A DNA stretch of 64,000 nucleotides from Myxococcus eversor (GCF_010894455.1 NZ_JAAIXY010000036.1:1-64000); one strand, 5' to 3'. Counted from the stretch's first letter, positions 16,908-26,028 are shown. Numbers and translations are program-made. Notes: generated by a model from the sequence alone, not told the origin.

Positions 16908-18349
16908 GGCTCGAATTCCTTCTCGTCGAAGCACTCCAGGGCGCTGAAGAATGCGTCCCGGTCATCCACGTAGAGCTGCCGCGTCACGCCCGCCGTCAGT
17001 CGAGGCAGGCTGTACTTCATGCCAGAGATGCTCGCGCCACCGAAGCCCAGCGAGAGCAGGCACCCGAAGGTGTAGTTGAAGATGGACGACAGATGCGGCG
17101 CGCGGCCCGGGTGCTTCTCCTGCAACTCGAAGCCGGGCCCCAGGTACGGATGGCGCAGCAGGTCCGTGTGCGACTGGCCCGAGGGCGGCGTGAAGCGGTC
17201 CTTCCAGAGTGCGATGTCCTGATGCAGGTTCGCCAGCTCTGGACGCAGCGAGAGGTCCGTCACCGTGCCGCTGCCGACGATGAGCTTGTCGAAGGTGTAG
17301 TGCCCCTGCGGCGTGGTGATGCGGACCCGTCCGTCCACGGCCTCGGCGCCCACCCACGGGCTCTCCGCGTGCAGGTGGAACTGCGGATACGCGCGTGCAC
17401 GGCGGTACGTGTCGGCGGGAGGCAACTGCCCCATCTCGAAGATGCGGTGGATGAAGCGCCACTTGTCCGCGTCCGGCAGGTCCGCGTGGTGCTTGAGGAA
17501 GCCGACGAACTCCGCCCAGCGGTACGGGTTGACGGTGGGCAGCGTCTTGCGCCGGTAGAAGAGACGCACCTCGCCCGCGCCGTGCTCCAGCGCGACGGAG
17601 GCGTTGTCGAACGCGGAGGCCCCCGCGCCGAGCACGCCGATGCTGCGCCCCCGCAGCGCCTCGAAGTCGATGTCCTCGCGCGTCTGCGCGTACAGCTCGC
17701 GAGGCAGCCCCGCCACCACCGCTGGGACTTCCCAGCGTCCCGAGCCGTCGATGCCCGTAGCGAGCACGATTTTGCGGGCGTGGAGGACCTCGCTCTGTCC
17801 CGTGCGCACGTCCTCCAGCGGCACCTGGAAGCAGTCGTCCTCCGCGCTCCAGGTCAGCGCGCCCGCGCGCGAGCGGCAGCGCACGGGGATGCCCAGCGTG
17901 CGCCGGTACCAGCCGAGGAAGTCCGCCCACAGCTCCTTGGGGATGCGCTCCAGGGACGTCCAGGCGGCCTCGCCATACTGGGCCTCGAACCAGGACTGGA
18001 AGCAGAGGTTGGGCAGGTTGTGGTCGGGGCCGGTGAGGTGCTTGGGCGTGCGCAGCGTGTGCATGCGCGCGAAGGTCTTCCAGGGCCCCGCGAGGTCCTG
18101 CTCTCCGTCATCGACGACGAGCAGGTTCGTCACCTTCTCGCGCATCAGCCCGAAGGCGGCGGTGAGGCCGCTCTGTCCTCCGCCGATGATGAGGACATCC
18201 AGCACGGGCTCGCCGGCGCGGGTGCGGCGGGGGAGCACCCAGGAGCGGCGGGGATACTCCAGCCGCTCGAGGTCCTTCCGGAGCGCCTCTTCCAGGGCGG
18301 TGAGGCCAGGGACGGGCGGCATCGCGGGGCTCGGGGGCGGGATGCGCAT
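16904..18349 (-). CDS. FAD/NAD(P)-dependent oxidoreductase, candidate urate hydroxylase
   Basis: 481 residues. Two dinucleotide-binding motifs are visible: LIIGGGQSGLTAAFGL near residue 55 (FAD) and IGVLGAGASAFDNA in the middle (NAD(P)H), with ATGIDGSG between. This is the flavin monooxygenase-like architecture. It is the first gene of an operon that otherwise lacks the urate-oxidising step, and its stop overlaps allB. HpyO-type flavoprotein urate hydroxylase, known from Xanthomonas, is the likely role; HpyO and the unrelated uricase and HpxO are alternative enzymes for the same step. Identity to HpyO was not computed. ATG 18349 has little ribosome-binding site; ATG 18322 is the alternative. 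Confidence 0.8.
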   Translation of the reverse strand: MRIPPPSPAMPPVPGLTALEEALRKDLERLEYPRRSWVLPRRTRAGEPVLDVLIIGGGQSGLTAAFGLMREKVTNLLVVDDGEQDLAGPWKTFARMHTLRTPKHLTGPDHNLPNLCFQSWFEAQYGEAAWTSLERIPKELWADFLGWYRRTLGIPVRCRSRAGALTWSAEDDCFQVPLEDVRTGQSEVLHARKIVLATGIDGSGRWEVPAVVAGLPRELYAQTREDIDFEALRGRSIGVLGAGASAFDNASVALEHGAGEVRLFYRRKTLPTVNPYRWAEFVGFLKHHADLPDADKWRFIHRIFEMGQLPPADTYRRARAYPQFHLHAESPWVGAEAVDGRVRITTPQGHYTFDKLIVGSGTVTDLSLRPELANLHQDIALWKDRFTPPSGQSHTDLLRHPYLGPGFELQEKHPGRAPHLSSIFNYTFGCLLSLGFGGASISGMKYSLPRLTAGVTRQLYVDDRDAFFSALECFDEKEFEP

Positions 18350-18354
18350 GCCCC

Positions 18355-18385
18355 ATCGTAACCGCGCGCTGTGTCGCCCGGTCAA
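18355..18385 (-). promoter_or_regulatory. Candidate promoter of the urate operon
   Basis: On the minus strand, TTGACC (18385-18380) and TACGAT (18360-18355) are separated by 19 bases. Only five bases lie between the -10 box and the ATG at 18349, so a transcript from here would start at or next to the start codon (leaderless), or translation would begin at the ATG 27 bases later. The 210-bp intergenic region also serves the divergent P5C dehydrogenase gene. Confidence 0.35.
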
Positions 18386-18559
18386 TGTGCCCCCCTCGCA
18401 CGGTATGAGCCTCCGGGCGGGGTGGTGGGAAATACCCGGCCAGGCTGGGGGTTGACAGCGGGTGTCCGGGTGCAGACGACGGCCTGCTTCCACGCTTCCC
18501 CGGTGGAGTCGGTTGGTTCATGCTCCCCGCCCTTTTCGCCCTGTCCCGAGGTCCACCGC

Positions 18560-20215
18560 GTGATCAACGCCATCCCCCGCGTCCCGGCTCCCCGAAACGA
18601 GCCCATCCTGCCCTACGCGCCCGGTGCTCCCGAGCGCCGCGAGCTCCAGGCCGCGCTCAAGCGCATGGCTGGTGAGCAGATCGACATCCCGCTCATCATC
18701 GGCGGCAAGCAGGTGCGCAGCGGCAAGACGGACACCGTCCGCATGCCGCACCGGCACTCGCACGTGCTGGCCACGCTGCACGAGGCGGACGCCAGCCATG
18801 TCGAGCAGGCCATCCAGGCCGCCCTGGCCGTGAAGGAGGACTGGGCGCGGACGCCGTTCGCCTCGCGCGCCGCCATCTTCCTGCGCGCCGCGGAGCTGCT
18901 CGCCACGCGCTACCGCCCGCTCATCAACGCGTCCACCATGCTGGGTCAGTCCAAGACGGCCCACCAGGCGGAAATCGACGCGGCGTGCGAGGCCATCGAC
19001 TTCCTGCGCTACAACGTCCACTTCGCCGAGCAGATCCTGGCCATCCAGCCGGAGTCCTCGCCGCAGACGTGGAACATGTTGGACTACCGCCCGCTGGACG
19101 GCTTCGTGTTCGCGGTGGCGCCGTTCAACTTCACGTCCATCGCGATGAACCTCTGCACCGCGCCGGCCATCATGGGCAACGTGGTGCTGTTCAAGCCGTC
19201 CTCCACGGCGGCGCTGAGCGCCTGGTACTTCATGGAGCTGCTCCGTGAGGCGGGCCTGCCCGACGGCGTCATCAACATGCTCAACGGCGACGGGCCCACC
19301 ATTGGCAACCCGACGCTGGCCAGCCCCCACCTGGGCGGCATCCACTTCACCGGCTCCACGCCGACGTTCAACTCCATGTGGAAGACGGTGGGAGAGAACA
19401 TCGGCCGGTACAAGCAGTACCCCCGGCTGGTGGGTGAGACGGGCGGCAAGGACTTCATCGTGGCGCACGCGTCGGCTGCGGACGACGTGGAGGCGCTCGC
19501 GGTGGCCATCGTCCGCGGCGGCTTCGAGTACCAGGGCCAGAAGTGTTCGGCGGCCAGCCGCGTCTACGTCCCCGAGTCCATGTGGCCCAAGCTGAAGTCC
19601 CGCCTCCAGGCGCTCATCGGTGACATCCGGATGGGCGACGTGACGGACTTCCGCAACTTCATGGGCGCGGTCATCGACGAGAAGTCCTTCAAGAAGGTCT
19701 CCTCGTACATCGACCTGGCGAAGCAGGACGGCGAGGCCAGCATCGTCGCGGGCGGAGAGGCGGACCGGAAGGAAGGCTGGTTCGTGAAGCCCACGCTGGT
19801 GCAGCTCACCAACCCGCGTCACCGCATCATGCGCGAGGAGGTCTTCGCGCCGCTGGTGGGCGTGTACGTGTATCCCGACGCGAAGTACGTGGAGACGCTG
19901 CGCGAGGTGGACCAGAGCGCGACGTACGCGCTGACGGGCGCCATCTTCGGCCGTGACAGGAAGGCCATCGACACGGCGATGAGCGAGCTGCGTCACGCGG
20001 CGGGAAACATCTACATCAACGACAAGCCCACGGGCGCGGTGGTGGGCCAGCAGCCCTTCGGCGGCTCGCGGGCGTCGGGCACCAACGACAAGGCGGGCTC
20101 GCTGCTCAACCTCATCCGGTGGACCAGCCCTCGCACGGTGAAGGAGACCTTTGTCTCGCCCGCGAAGGTGCCGTATCCGTTCATGGACAGCGACCCCCAC
20201 GATGGGGGTATCTAG
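18560..20215 (+). CDS. pruA: L-glutamate gamma-semialdehyde (P5C) dehydrogenase
   Basis: 551 residues of the aldehyde dehydrogenase superfamily, with the length and features of the P5CDH branch. The general base Glu is in LVGETGGKD, the nucleophile Cys in YQGQKCSAAS, and GQQPFGGSRASGTNDKAG near the end is a P5CDH signature. It oxidises glutamate semialdehyde to glutamate with NAD, the second step of proline catabolism. No proline dehydrogenase gene is adjacent, so the two functions are separate here. Start is GTG 18560 after CGAGG. The epimerase-like gene begins six bases after its stop. Confidence 0.93.
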   Translation: MINAIPRVPAPRNEPILPYAPGAPERRELQAALKRMAGEQIDIPLIIGGKQVRSGKTDTVRMPHRHSHVLATLHEADASHVEQAIQAALAVKEDWARTPFASRAAIFLRAAELLATRYRPLINASTMLGQSKTAHQAEIDAACEAIDFLRYNVHFAEQILAIQPESSPQTWNMLDYRPLDGFVFAVAPFNFTSIAMNLCTAPAIMGNVVLFKPSSTAALSAWYFMELLREAGLPDGVINMLNGDGPTIGNPTLASPHLGGIHFTGSTPTFNSMWKTVGENIGRYKQYPRLVGETGGKDFIVAHASAADDVEALAVAIVRGGFEYQGQKCSAASRVYVPESMWPKLKSRLQALIGDIRMGDVTDFRNFMGAVIDEKSFKKVSSYIDLAKQDGEASIVAGGEADRKEGWFVKPTLVQLTNPRHRIMREEVFAPLVGVYVYPDAKYVETLREVDQSATYALTGAIFGRDRKAIDTAMSELRHAAGNIYINDKPTGAVVGQQPFGGSRASGTNDKAGSLLNLIRWTSPRTVKETFVSPAKVPYPFMDSDPHDGGI

Positions 20216-20221
20216 GCTCGT

Positions 20222-21070
20222 ATGAGCCGAGCGTTCCCCGGTATCGCAGGGTTGGAGACGTACGCGTTGGTGGACGGTGGGTGCCGCGTGGAGGTGATTC
20301 CTTCACGCGGGGCCCTCGTCTCGAGGATGACGGTGGACGGCGACGAGGTGCTGTACCTCGACGAGGCCACCGTGGCGGACCCGGCGAAGAACGTGCGCGG
20401 TGGCATCCCCGTGCTGTTCCCCATCGCCGGGCCCCTTCCGGGTGACACGTACCCGGCGGACCGCAAGTCCTTCACGATGTCGCAGCACGGCTTCGCGCGG
20501 CGGCTGCCGTGGACCGTGCGCCAGGCGGAGGACTCGCTGCTGGTGGTGGGGCTGTCCTCCACCGAGGAGACGCTGCGCCAGTTCCCGTGGCAATTCGACG
20601 CGCAGCTCACCTTCTCGCTGGTGGGCACGCGGCTCACGTTGGACTTCGACGTGGAGAATCGCGACACGCGCCCCCTGCCCCTGCACCTGGGCTTCCATCC
20701 GTACTTCCGGGTGCCCGACGCGGCGAAGGCCGTGGCCACGGTGGAGACGGACGCGACGCACGCGTGGGACAACCGGAACAAGCGCGAGGTGCCCTTCACG
20801 GGGCTCGACCTGACGCAGGACGAGGTGGACTTGCACCTGAGAGACCACTCCGGCCCTGGGACGGTGCTGGGACGCGGACCGGGTCTGCGGCCGGTGCACC
20901 TGTCGTGGAGCCCGGAGTTCAAGGTGCTGGTGGTGTGGACCCTGCGCGGCAAGGACTTCGTCTGCGTGGAGCCGTGGACGGCCGCTGCTGGGGCGTTGGC
21001 TACTGGCGAGGGACTGCTGCATGTGGAGCCCGGTGAGCGGGCGTCACTCGCGTTCGACATCGAGGCGTGA
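20222..21070 (+). CDS. Aldose 1-epimerase-like (mutarotase fold) protein
   Basis: 282 residues of the galactose mutarotase-like fold. Family positions include GGIPVLFPIAGPLPG, SQHGFARRLPW with the conserved His, and LHLGFHPYF with the second catalytic His. A Glu near FVCVEPWTA matches the acid/base position. It probably interconverts anomers of a hexose or hexose-6-phosphate; the sugar is not known. It follows pruA by six bases and is likely co-transcribed, though no metabolic link is evident. Confidence 0.85.
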   Translation: MSRAFPGIAGLETYALVDGGCRVEVIPSRGALVSRMTVDGDEVLYLDEATVADPAKNVRGGIPVLFPIAGPLPGDTYPADRKSFTMSQHGFARRLPWTVRQAEDSLLVVGLSSTEETLRQFPWQFDAQLTFSLVGTRLTLDFDVENRDTRPLPLHLGFHPYFRVPDAAKAVATVETDATHAWDNRNKREVPFTGLDLTQDEVDLHLRDHSGPGTVLGRGPGLRPVHLSWSPEFKVLVVWTLRGKDFVCVEPWTAAAGALATGEGLLHVEPGERASLAFDIEA

Positions 21071-21091
21071 AGCAGGCCCGACGTTGAGTGC

Positions 21092-21937
21092 TCACGGACG
21101 TGGCGTCAGCCGGGAGGCGAACTCGCGCATGGCGGAGGCCACGGCCTCCGGGCGCTCCACCCAGGGGAAATGCGCCGCGCCCTCCACCGTCCTGTGGAGG
21201 ATGTGCGGCCCCTGGAAGGCGGGCTGCGACCACGGCGTCTGCTGGACGATGCGGTCCTCGGCGCCGCTGATGATGAGCGTGGGCAGGGAGCGCGGCCACC
21301 ACGTGTGGACGTACGTCTCATCGAAGGCGCGGTCGGACCAGTCGACGGCCGCGCGGTTGTAGGGCATCCGCCGCAGCAGCTCGCGTCCCGTGTCGAGGCC
21401 CTCTGCCGTGAAGTTCCACTCCGCTGATGCCACCGCGATGTCGCGGAGCCGCTCGTTCGTGCGCTCGGCGTCATAGCGCTGGCTCGCGGCGTCGACTTCG
21501 GGAAGGGGATGCCGTTGGGTCATCGCGAAGAACGGCGCACGCCAGCCCGCGTCGGGTGCCGTGCTCACGAGCACCATTCCCACGAGCAACGTCTCCAGTT
21601 CCGGCACGGACAGCAGATACATGCCTCCGGTGGAGTGTCCCAGGTAGACGCAGTTCGGGAGCGCGCGGGCGGCCTCGACGAGAACGCGGGGCCACACGTC
21701 GAAGGGGACCTCGGGGGAGCCCGGGGGCGAGACGTTCGACCCATCTCCCGGCAGGTCCACCATCCAGCACGTGCCGGGAACATCCAGGACGTCCGCGAGC
21801 CCGAGCAGGCTCTCCGAGCCAATCCCAGGCCCGCCGGGGAGCAGCAGCCAGTTGAAGGCGCCTGGGCGAGAGTTCCTCTGGCGAAGACGCACCCCCGACG
21901 GGGTGAAGAACTCTGTCGTGAAGGCCGCGTCGTGCAT
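21092..21937 (-). CDS. Alpha/beta hydrolase
   Basis: 281 residues. The oxyanion/early motif is LLLPGGPGIGSES, the nucleophile elbow is LGHSTGGMY, the acid is in IISGAEDRIV and the histidine is in VEGAAHFPWVE, giving a full Ser-Asp-His triad. No signal peptide. The substrate is unknown; proline iminopeptidase-like or esterase activities share this layout. It is convergent with the epimerase gene and in the same direction as the LysR gene upstream. Confidence 0.85.
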   Translation of the reverse strand: MHDAAFTTEFFTPSGVRLRQRNSRPGAFNWLLLPGGPGIGSESLLGLADVLDVPGTCWMVDLPGDGSNVSPPGSPEVPFDVWPRVLVEAARALPNCVYLGHSTGGMYLLSVPELETLLVGMVLVSTAPDAGWRAPFFAMTQRHPLPEVDAASQRYDAERTNERLRDIAVASAEWNFTAEGLDTGRELLRRMPYNRAAVDWSDRAFDETYVHTWWPRSLPTLIISGAEDRIVQQTPWSQPAFQGPHILHRTVEGAAHFPWVERPEAVASAMREFASRLTPRP

Positions 21938-21983
21938 GGACTGAACCTAGACCAACGCGCGGGAGTTCAGACACCCGGAAGCA

Positions 21984-22916
21984 CTATCTTCGCGAGGCGC
22001 CCATCAGTCCCTTCGCCAGGAACTGCAGCTCCGAGCGCAACCACTGACTGCGCGGCTCGCTGTCCTCGGAGCGATGCCAGTACAGGTGCAGCTCAAGCCG
22101 GGGCAGCGCGAGCGGCATGGGCAACAGGTGGTTGTCCAACTCCGCGTTGATCTCCTCCGCGCGGCGCCGGGGCATCGTCAGCATCAAGTCTGAACCAGAC
22201 ACGATGCGGCAGGCCGTCTCGTAGTGCCGGCAACGCACCGTCACCTCGCGCTGATATCCCAGACGACTGAGCACCAGGTCCTCCACCGCCAGCCCCGTGC
22301 GCCGCGACGATACCGTGACATGGCGCGCTCCCATGTACGCCGCCACGTCCAGCCGCCTGCGCTTACGACTCACCACACAGAACGCGTCATGAGTGAAGGC
22401 CGTGTGCCGCAGCTCCGCGCTGGTGGGTTGCTCCACGTCGATGGCCAGATCCAACCGTCCCGACGCGAGGTCCCGCTCCAGTCGCGTCCGCTCCAGTCGC
22501 ACGCTGCTGATGCGCGCCTCCGGACTTCGCTCCCGAAGCCGAGCCACGAGCCGAGGAACGATGGACGGCTCCAGCATGTCGCTCATCGCCAGCGTGAAGG
22601 TGCCCACATCCCGCACGGGCTCGAAACCGCGGGTGTGGTGCACGGCCTGCTGCAACAGGGCGAGCGCCTCGCGAATCTCCGGCGCCAGTCGTTCAGCCAG
22701 CGGCGTGGGCGCCACCCCGCGCCCCTCCCGGACGAACAGCGGGGCACCCAGTTGCTCTCGCAGACGGGTCAGCGCATGGCTCACCGCCGACTGACTGAGG
22801 AAAAGGACTTCGGCCGCGCGCGTCAGGTTGCGCTCCCGGTAGACGACGTCGAACACCCTGAAGAGGTTGAGGTCGGGAGCCCCGGGCCGCCGGGCAGAGT
22901 CATGAACCAGGCTCAT
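21984..22916 (-). CDS. LysR family transcriptional regulator
   Basis: 310 residues. The winged helix-turn-helix is at about 18-75 (LNLFRVFDVVYRERNLTRAA, LSQSAVSHALTRLREQLG), followed by a LysR substrate-binding domain of about 200 residues. It is divergent from the acyl-CoA dehydrogenase gene with 81 bases between the starts, the usual LysR arrangement for control of the neighbouring operon. The ATG overlaps a TCATG-N6-CATGA palindrome that could be its own operator. Confidence 0.92.
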   Translation of the reverse strand: MSLVHDSARRPGAPDLNLFRVFDVVYRERNLTRAAEVLFLSQSAVSHALTRLREQLGAPLFVREGRGVAPTPLAERLAPEIREALALLQQAVHHTRGFEPVRDVGTFTLAMSDMLEPSIVPRLVARLRERSPEARISSVRLERTRLERDLASGRLDLAIDVEQPTSAELRHTAFTHDAFCVVSRKRRRLDVAAYMGARHVTVSSRRTGLAVEDLVLSRLGYQREVTVRCRHYETACRIVSGSDLMLTMPRRRAEEINAELDNHLLPMPLALPRLELHLYWHRSEDSEPRSQWLRSELQFLAKGLMGASRR

Positions 22917-22928
22917 GACGACACATGA
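22900..22928. promoter_or_regulatory. Candidate LysR operator, TCATGA-type repeats
   Basis: Three CATGA-type elements are phased across the lysR start: TCATGA at 22900, TCATGA at 22913 and CATGA at 22924. The last two form a perfect TCATG-N6-CATGA palindrome (22913-22928). LysR proteins bind dyads around a T-N11-A core, and this one lies in the divergent promoter region. Part of it is coding, so chance is possible. Confidence 0.3.
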
Positions 22929-22997
22929 CCAACATTCAGTGGATTCAACAAGAGCCGGGTGCCAAGGATGGACGCCTCTCGTGGAGGAGGCATCACC

Positions 22998-24233
22998 GTG
23001 GACTTCGAGCCCAGCGCCAGAGCCAAGGACTACCTGGAGCGCGTGAAGCGGTTCATGCGCGAGCACATCGAGCCCTCCGAGGAGCGCTACTACCAGGAGG
23101 TCATGGAAGCCTCCCGAGGCGGCGACTGGAAGACGTGGCCGGTGTCCTCCGTCATGGAGGACCTCAAGGCCCGCGCCAAGGAGCAGGGGCTGTGGAACCT
23201 CTTCCTCCCGGACGAGAAGCTCGCCCCGGGCCTCTCCACGCTCGAATACGCGCCCATCGCCGAGGAGACCGGGCGCAGCCTGATGGCCCCCGAGGTCTTC
23301 AACTGCAACGCCCCCGACACCGGCAACATGGAGGTGCTGTGGAAGTACGGCACCCCCGCCCAGCAGGAGCGCTGGCTCAAGCCGCTGCTCGCGGGTGACA
23401 TCCGCTCGGTGTTCTGCATGACGGAGCCGGGCGTGGCCTCGTCGGACGCCACCAACATGGAGGCCACCGCCGTCGTCGAGGGCGACGAGGTCATCCTCAA
23501 CGGCACCAAGTGGTGGTCCACCGGCTTGGGACACCCCAAGGCCAAGGTCACCATCTTCATGGCGCGCACGCCCGACACCGGGGGCGACCGTCATCACCAG
23601 CACTCCATGGTGCTCGCGCCCCTGGACGCGCCGGGCATCACCATCAAGCGCATGCTGCCCGTCTTCGGCGAGTACGACGCGCCCCACGGCCACGGCGAGG
23701 TCCACTTCGACAACGTGCGAGTGCCCGTCTCCAACATCATCGGTGGCCCGGGCATGGGCTTCGAGATTGCCCAGGGCCGACTGGGCCCCGGCCGCATCCA
23801 CCACTGCATGCGCTGCGTGGGCGCGGCGGAGCGGGCGCTGGAGCTGATGATTGACCGGGGAATGAACCGCACGGCCTTCGGCAAGCCCATCATGAACCTG
23901 GGCGGCAACCGCGAGCGCGTGGCCGAGGCCCGCATCGCCATCGACCAGGCCCGCCTGCTCACGCTCTACGCGGCGTGGAAGATGGACCAGGTGGGCCCCA
24001 TCGGCGCGATGACCGAGATTTCCGCCATCAAGGTCGTCGCCCCGAGCATGCTCCAGCGCATCGTCGACGACGCCATCCAGCTTCACGGCGGCGCGGGCGT
24101 CTCCAACGACACGGCGCTCGCGGGCTTCTTCGGACAGGCGCGCACGCTGCGGCTCGCGGACGGCCCGGACGAGGTGCACAAGGGCGTCATCGCCCGCATC
24201 GAGCTGGCCAAGCGCGGCTTCTCCAGGAAGTGA
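22998..24233 (+). CDS. Acyl-CoA dehydrogenase, ACAD10/11-like
   Basis: 411 residues of the flavin acyl-CoA dehydrogenase family. Motifs include VFCMTEPGVASSDATN (FAD/substrate contact) and the GRIHHCMRCVG region. LHGGAGVSNDTALA is near the C-terminus. The sequence style (HHQHSMVLAPLDAPGI) matches the branch of mammalian ACAD10/11 and bacterial LvaC. The start is GTG 22998, directly after the ribosome-binding site GGAGGAGG. Its neighbour is a phosphotransferase, the same partner that is fused to this dehydrogenase in ACAD10/11. A role in breakdown of 4-hydroxyacyl-CoA is inferred from that pairing. Confidence 0.88.
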   Translation: MDFEPSARAKDYLERVKRFMREHIEPSEERYYQEVMEASRGGDWKTWPVSSVMEDLKARAKEQGLWNLFLPDEKLAPGLSTLEYAPIAEETGRSLMAPEVFNCNAPDTGNMEVLWKYGTPAQQERWLKPLLAGDIRSVFCMTEPGVASSDATNMEATAVVEGDEVILNGTKWWSTGLGHPKAKVTIFMARTPDTGGDRHHQHSMVLAPLDAPGITIKRMLPVFGEYDAPHGHGEVHFDNVRVPVSNIIGGPGMGFEIAQGRLGPGRIHHCMRCVGAAERALELMIDRGMNRTAFGKPIMNLGGNRERVAEARIAIDQARLLTLYAAWKMDQVGPIGAMTEISAIKVVAPSMLQRIVDDAIQLHGGAGVSNDTALAGFFGQARTLRLADGPDEVHKGVIARIELAKRGFSRK

Positions 24234-24239
24234 CCCACC

Positions 24240-25325
24240 ATGGCCACGAACGCCACGCCTTCCACTTCGCTCGACACGCCCGGCTCCATCCGAGCCGGTG
24301 AGGAGTTGAACGTCGCCGCCGTCGATGCCTGGCTCAAACACCAGATTTCGACGCTCGAGGGCTCACCCACGGTGACGCAGTTCTCGGGCGGCGCGTCCAA
24401 CTGGACCTACCGCCTCAAGTATCCGAACCGCGACCTCATCCTTCGCCGGCCGCCGTCCGGAACGAAGGCGAAGTCCGCGCACGACATGTCACGCGAGTAC
24501 CGCGTGCAGAAGGCCCTCAAGCCCGCCTACCCCTGGGTGCCGGAGATGGTGGGGCTGTGCCAGGACCCCGCCGTCATCGGCGCGGACTTCTACGTCATGG
24601 AGCGCATCGAGGGCATCATCCCGCGCGCCAACATGCCCCGGGGCATGAACCTCGGCCCCGCGGAGACTCGCAAGCTCTGCCTCAATGTCGTGGACCGGCT
24701 GCTGGAGCTGCATGCCGTGGACGCCCAGGCCGCGGGGCTGTCGTCGCTCGGCAAGGGAGCCGGCTACCCGAGGCGCCAGGTGGAAGGCTGGTCGGACCGC
24801 TATGAGAAGGCCCGGACGTGGAACGTGCCGAGCTTCAAGTACGTGCGCGCCTGGCTCAAGGACCACATCCCCGACGATGTCGCCACCTGCGTCATCCACA
24901 ATGACTGGCGCTTCGACAACGTGGTGTTGGACCCGGGTGACCCCACCCATGTCATCGGCGTGCTCGACTGGGAGATGGCCACGCTGGGCGACCCGCTGAT
25001 GGACCTGGGCAGCGCGCTGGCCTACTGGGTCCAGGCCGATGACGACTTCTTCATGCGAGCCACGCGGCGTCAGCCCACACACGTGCCCGGCATGCTGCGC
25101 CGCCAGGAGGTCGTCGACTACTACCTCCAGCGCTCCGGCCTGAAGCCCGCCAACTGGACCTTCTACGAGGTCTTCGGAATCTTCCGGCTGGCCGGCATCA
25201 TCCAGCAGATCTACTACCGCTATCACCACAAGCAGACGCGCAACCCGGCGTTCAAGAACTTCTGGTCGCTGGTGACGTACTTCGACTGGCGCTGCAGGCG
25301 CCTCATCCGGAAGGGCGGTCGCTGA
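24240..25325 (+). CDS. APH/ChoK-type phosphotransferase, candidate hydroxyacyl-CoA kinase
   Basis: 361 residues of the aminoglycoside phosphotransferase fold. The glycine-rich loop FSGGASNWTYRL, the catalytic loop VIHNDWRFDNVVLD (Asp and Asn) and the metal motif GVLDWEMATLGDP are intact. Members next to ACAD genes phosphorylate the 4-hydroxyl of hydroxyacyl-CoAs, known for LvaA in Pseudomonas and the N-terminal part of ACAD10/11, so that the dehydrogenase can eliminate phosphate. Here that function is inferred from context. It starts six bases after the dehydrogenase stop and ends overlapping the phosphatase gene (TGATG). Confidence 0.85.
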   Translation: MATNATPSTSLDTPGSIRAGEELNVAAVDAWLKHQISTLEGSPTVTQFSGGASNWTYRLKYPNRDLILRRPPSGTKAKSAHDMSREYRVQKALKPAYPWVPEMVGLCQDPAVIGADFYVMERIEGIIPRANMPRGMNLGPAETRKLCLNVVDRLLELHAVDAQAAGLSSLGKGAGYPRRQVEGWSDRYEKARTWNVPSFKYVRAWLKDHIPDDVATCVIHNDWRFDNVVLDPGDPTHVIGVLDWEMATLGDPLMDLGSALAYWVQADDDFFMRATRRQPTHVPGMLRRQEVVDYYLQRSGLKPANWTFYEVFGIFRLAGIIQQIYYRYHHKQTRNPAFKNFWSLVTYFDWRCRRLIRKGGR

Positions 25326-26017
25326 TGGGCGTGGTGTATCTCATCCGCCATGGACAGGCGTCCTTCGGCGCGCGGAACTATGACCAGCTCTCCGAGACGG
25401 GCTTCATCCAGGCCCGGGTGCTCGGCGAGGCGCTCAAGACGCGGTTGCCCACCCTGGACGCGGTCGTCGCCGGCACGCTCACGCGTCACCAGCAGACGGC
25501 GGAGACGTGCCTCACCGCGATGGGCACGAGCCTGCTGCCTGCTCGCACACCGGGCTTCAACGAGTTCGACCATGACGAGCTCGTGACCCGGCACACGCCG
25601 CGCTATGCGAATCACGCGGCCTTGGCGGAAGACCTGATGGGCGCGAAGGACCCGCGCCGTGCGTTCCAGGAGTTGTTCACCCAGGCCGTGGCGCGCTGGG
25701 TCGCCGGGAAACACGACGCGGAGTACACGGAGCCCTGGCCGGTGTTCCGGGAGCGCTGTGTGCGAGCGCTGGACGCGCTCATCCAAGGCCTGGGGCCGTC
25801 GAAGACGGCGCTGGTGTTCACTTCGGGCGGCCCTGTCACGGCCATCTGCCAGCACCTGCTCCAGATTCCAGACGAGCACGCGTTCCGGTTGAACTGGACG
25901 CTCGCCAACTGTGGCGTCACGAAGGTCATCTACAGTGACCGGGGCCGCTACATGTCCACGCTCAACGAGCACGCCCACTTCGAGGGCGCTCAGAGCGCTC
26001 TCATCACCTACCGCTGA
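25325..26017 (+). CDS. Histidine phosphatase superfamily protein
   Basis: 230 residues. The catalytic motif YLIRHGQASFG holds the nucleophilic His. The second conserved arginine follows a stretch where relatives have GTLTRHQQTAETC, and the last conserved region is SSGGPVTAICQ-like (VFTSGGPVTAIC), where the usual second His is not obvious. The ATG overlaps the phosphotransferase stop. In this operon it may remove phosphate from a hydroxyacyl intermediate, or act on an unrelated metabolite. Family assignment is firm, substrate unknown. Confidence 0.85.
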   Translation: MGVVYLIRHGQASFGARNYDQLSETGFIQARVLGEALKTRLPTLDAVVAGTLTRHQQTAETCLTAMGTSLLPARTPGFNEFDHDELVTRHTPRYANHAALAEDLMGAKDPRRAFQELFTQAVARWVAGKHDAEYTEPWPVFRERCVRALDALIQGLGPSKTALVFTSGGPVTAICQHLLQIPDEHAFRLNWTLANCGVTKVIYSDRGRYMSTLNEHAHFEGAQSALITYR

Positions 26018-26028
26018 GGAACACGGCC

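Noticed and set aside
18452-18480. TTGACA at 18452-18457 as promoter of pruA
   Set aside because: A perfect -35 box but the sequence 17 bases later is GACGAC, with no -10 resemblance; left unassigned.
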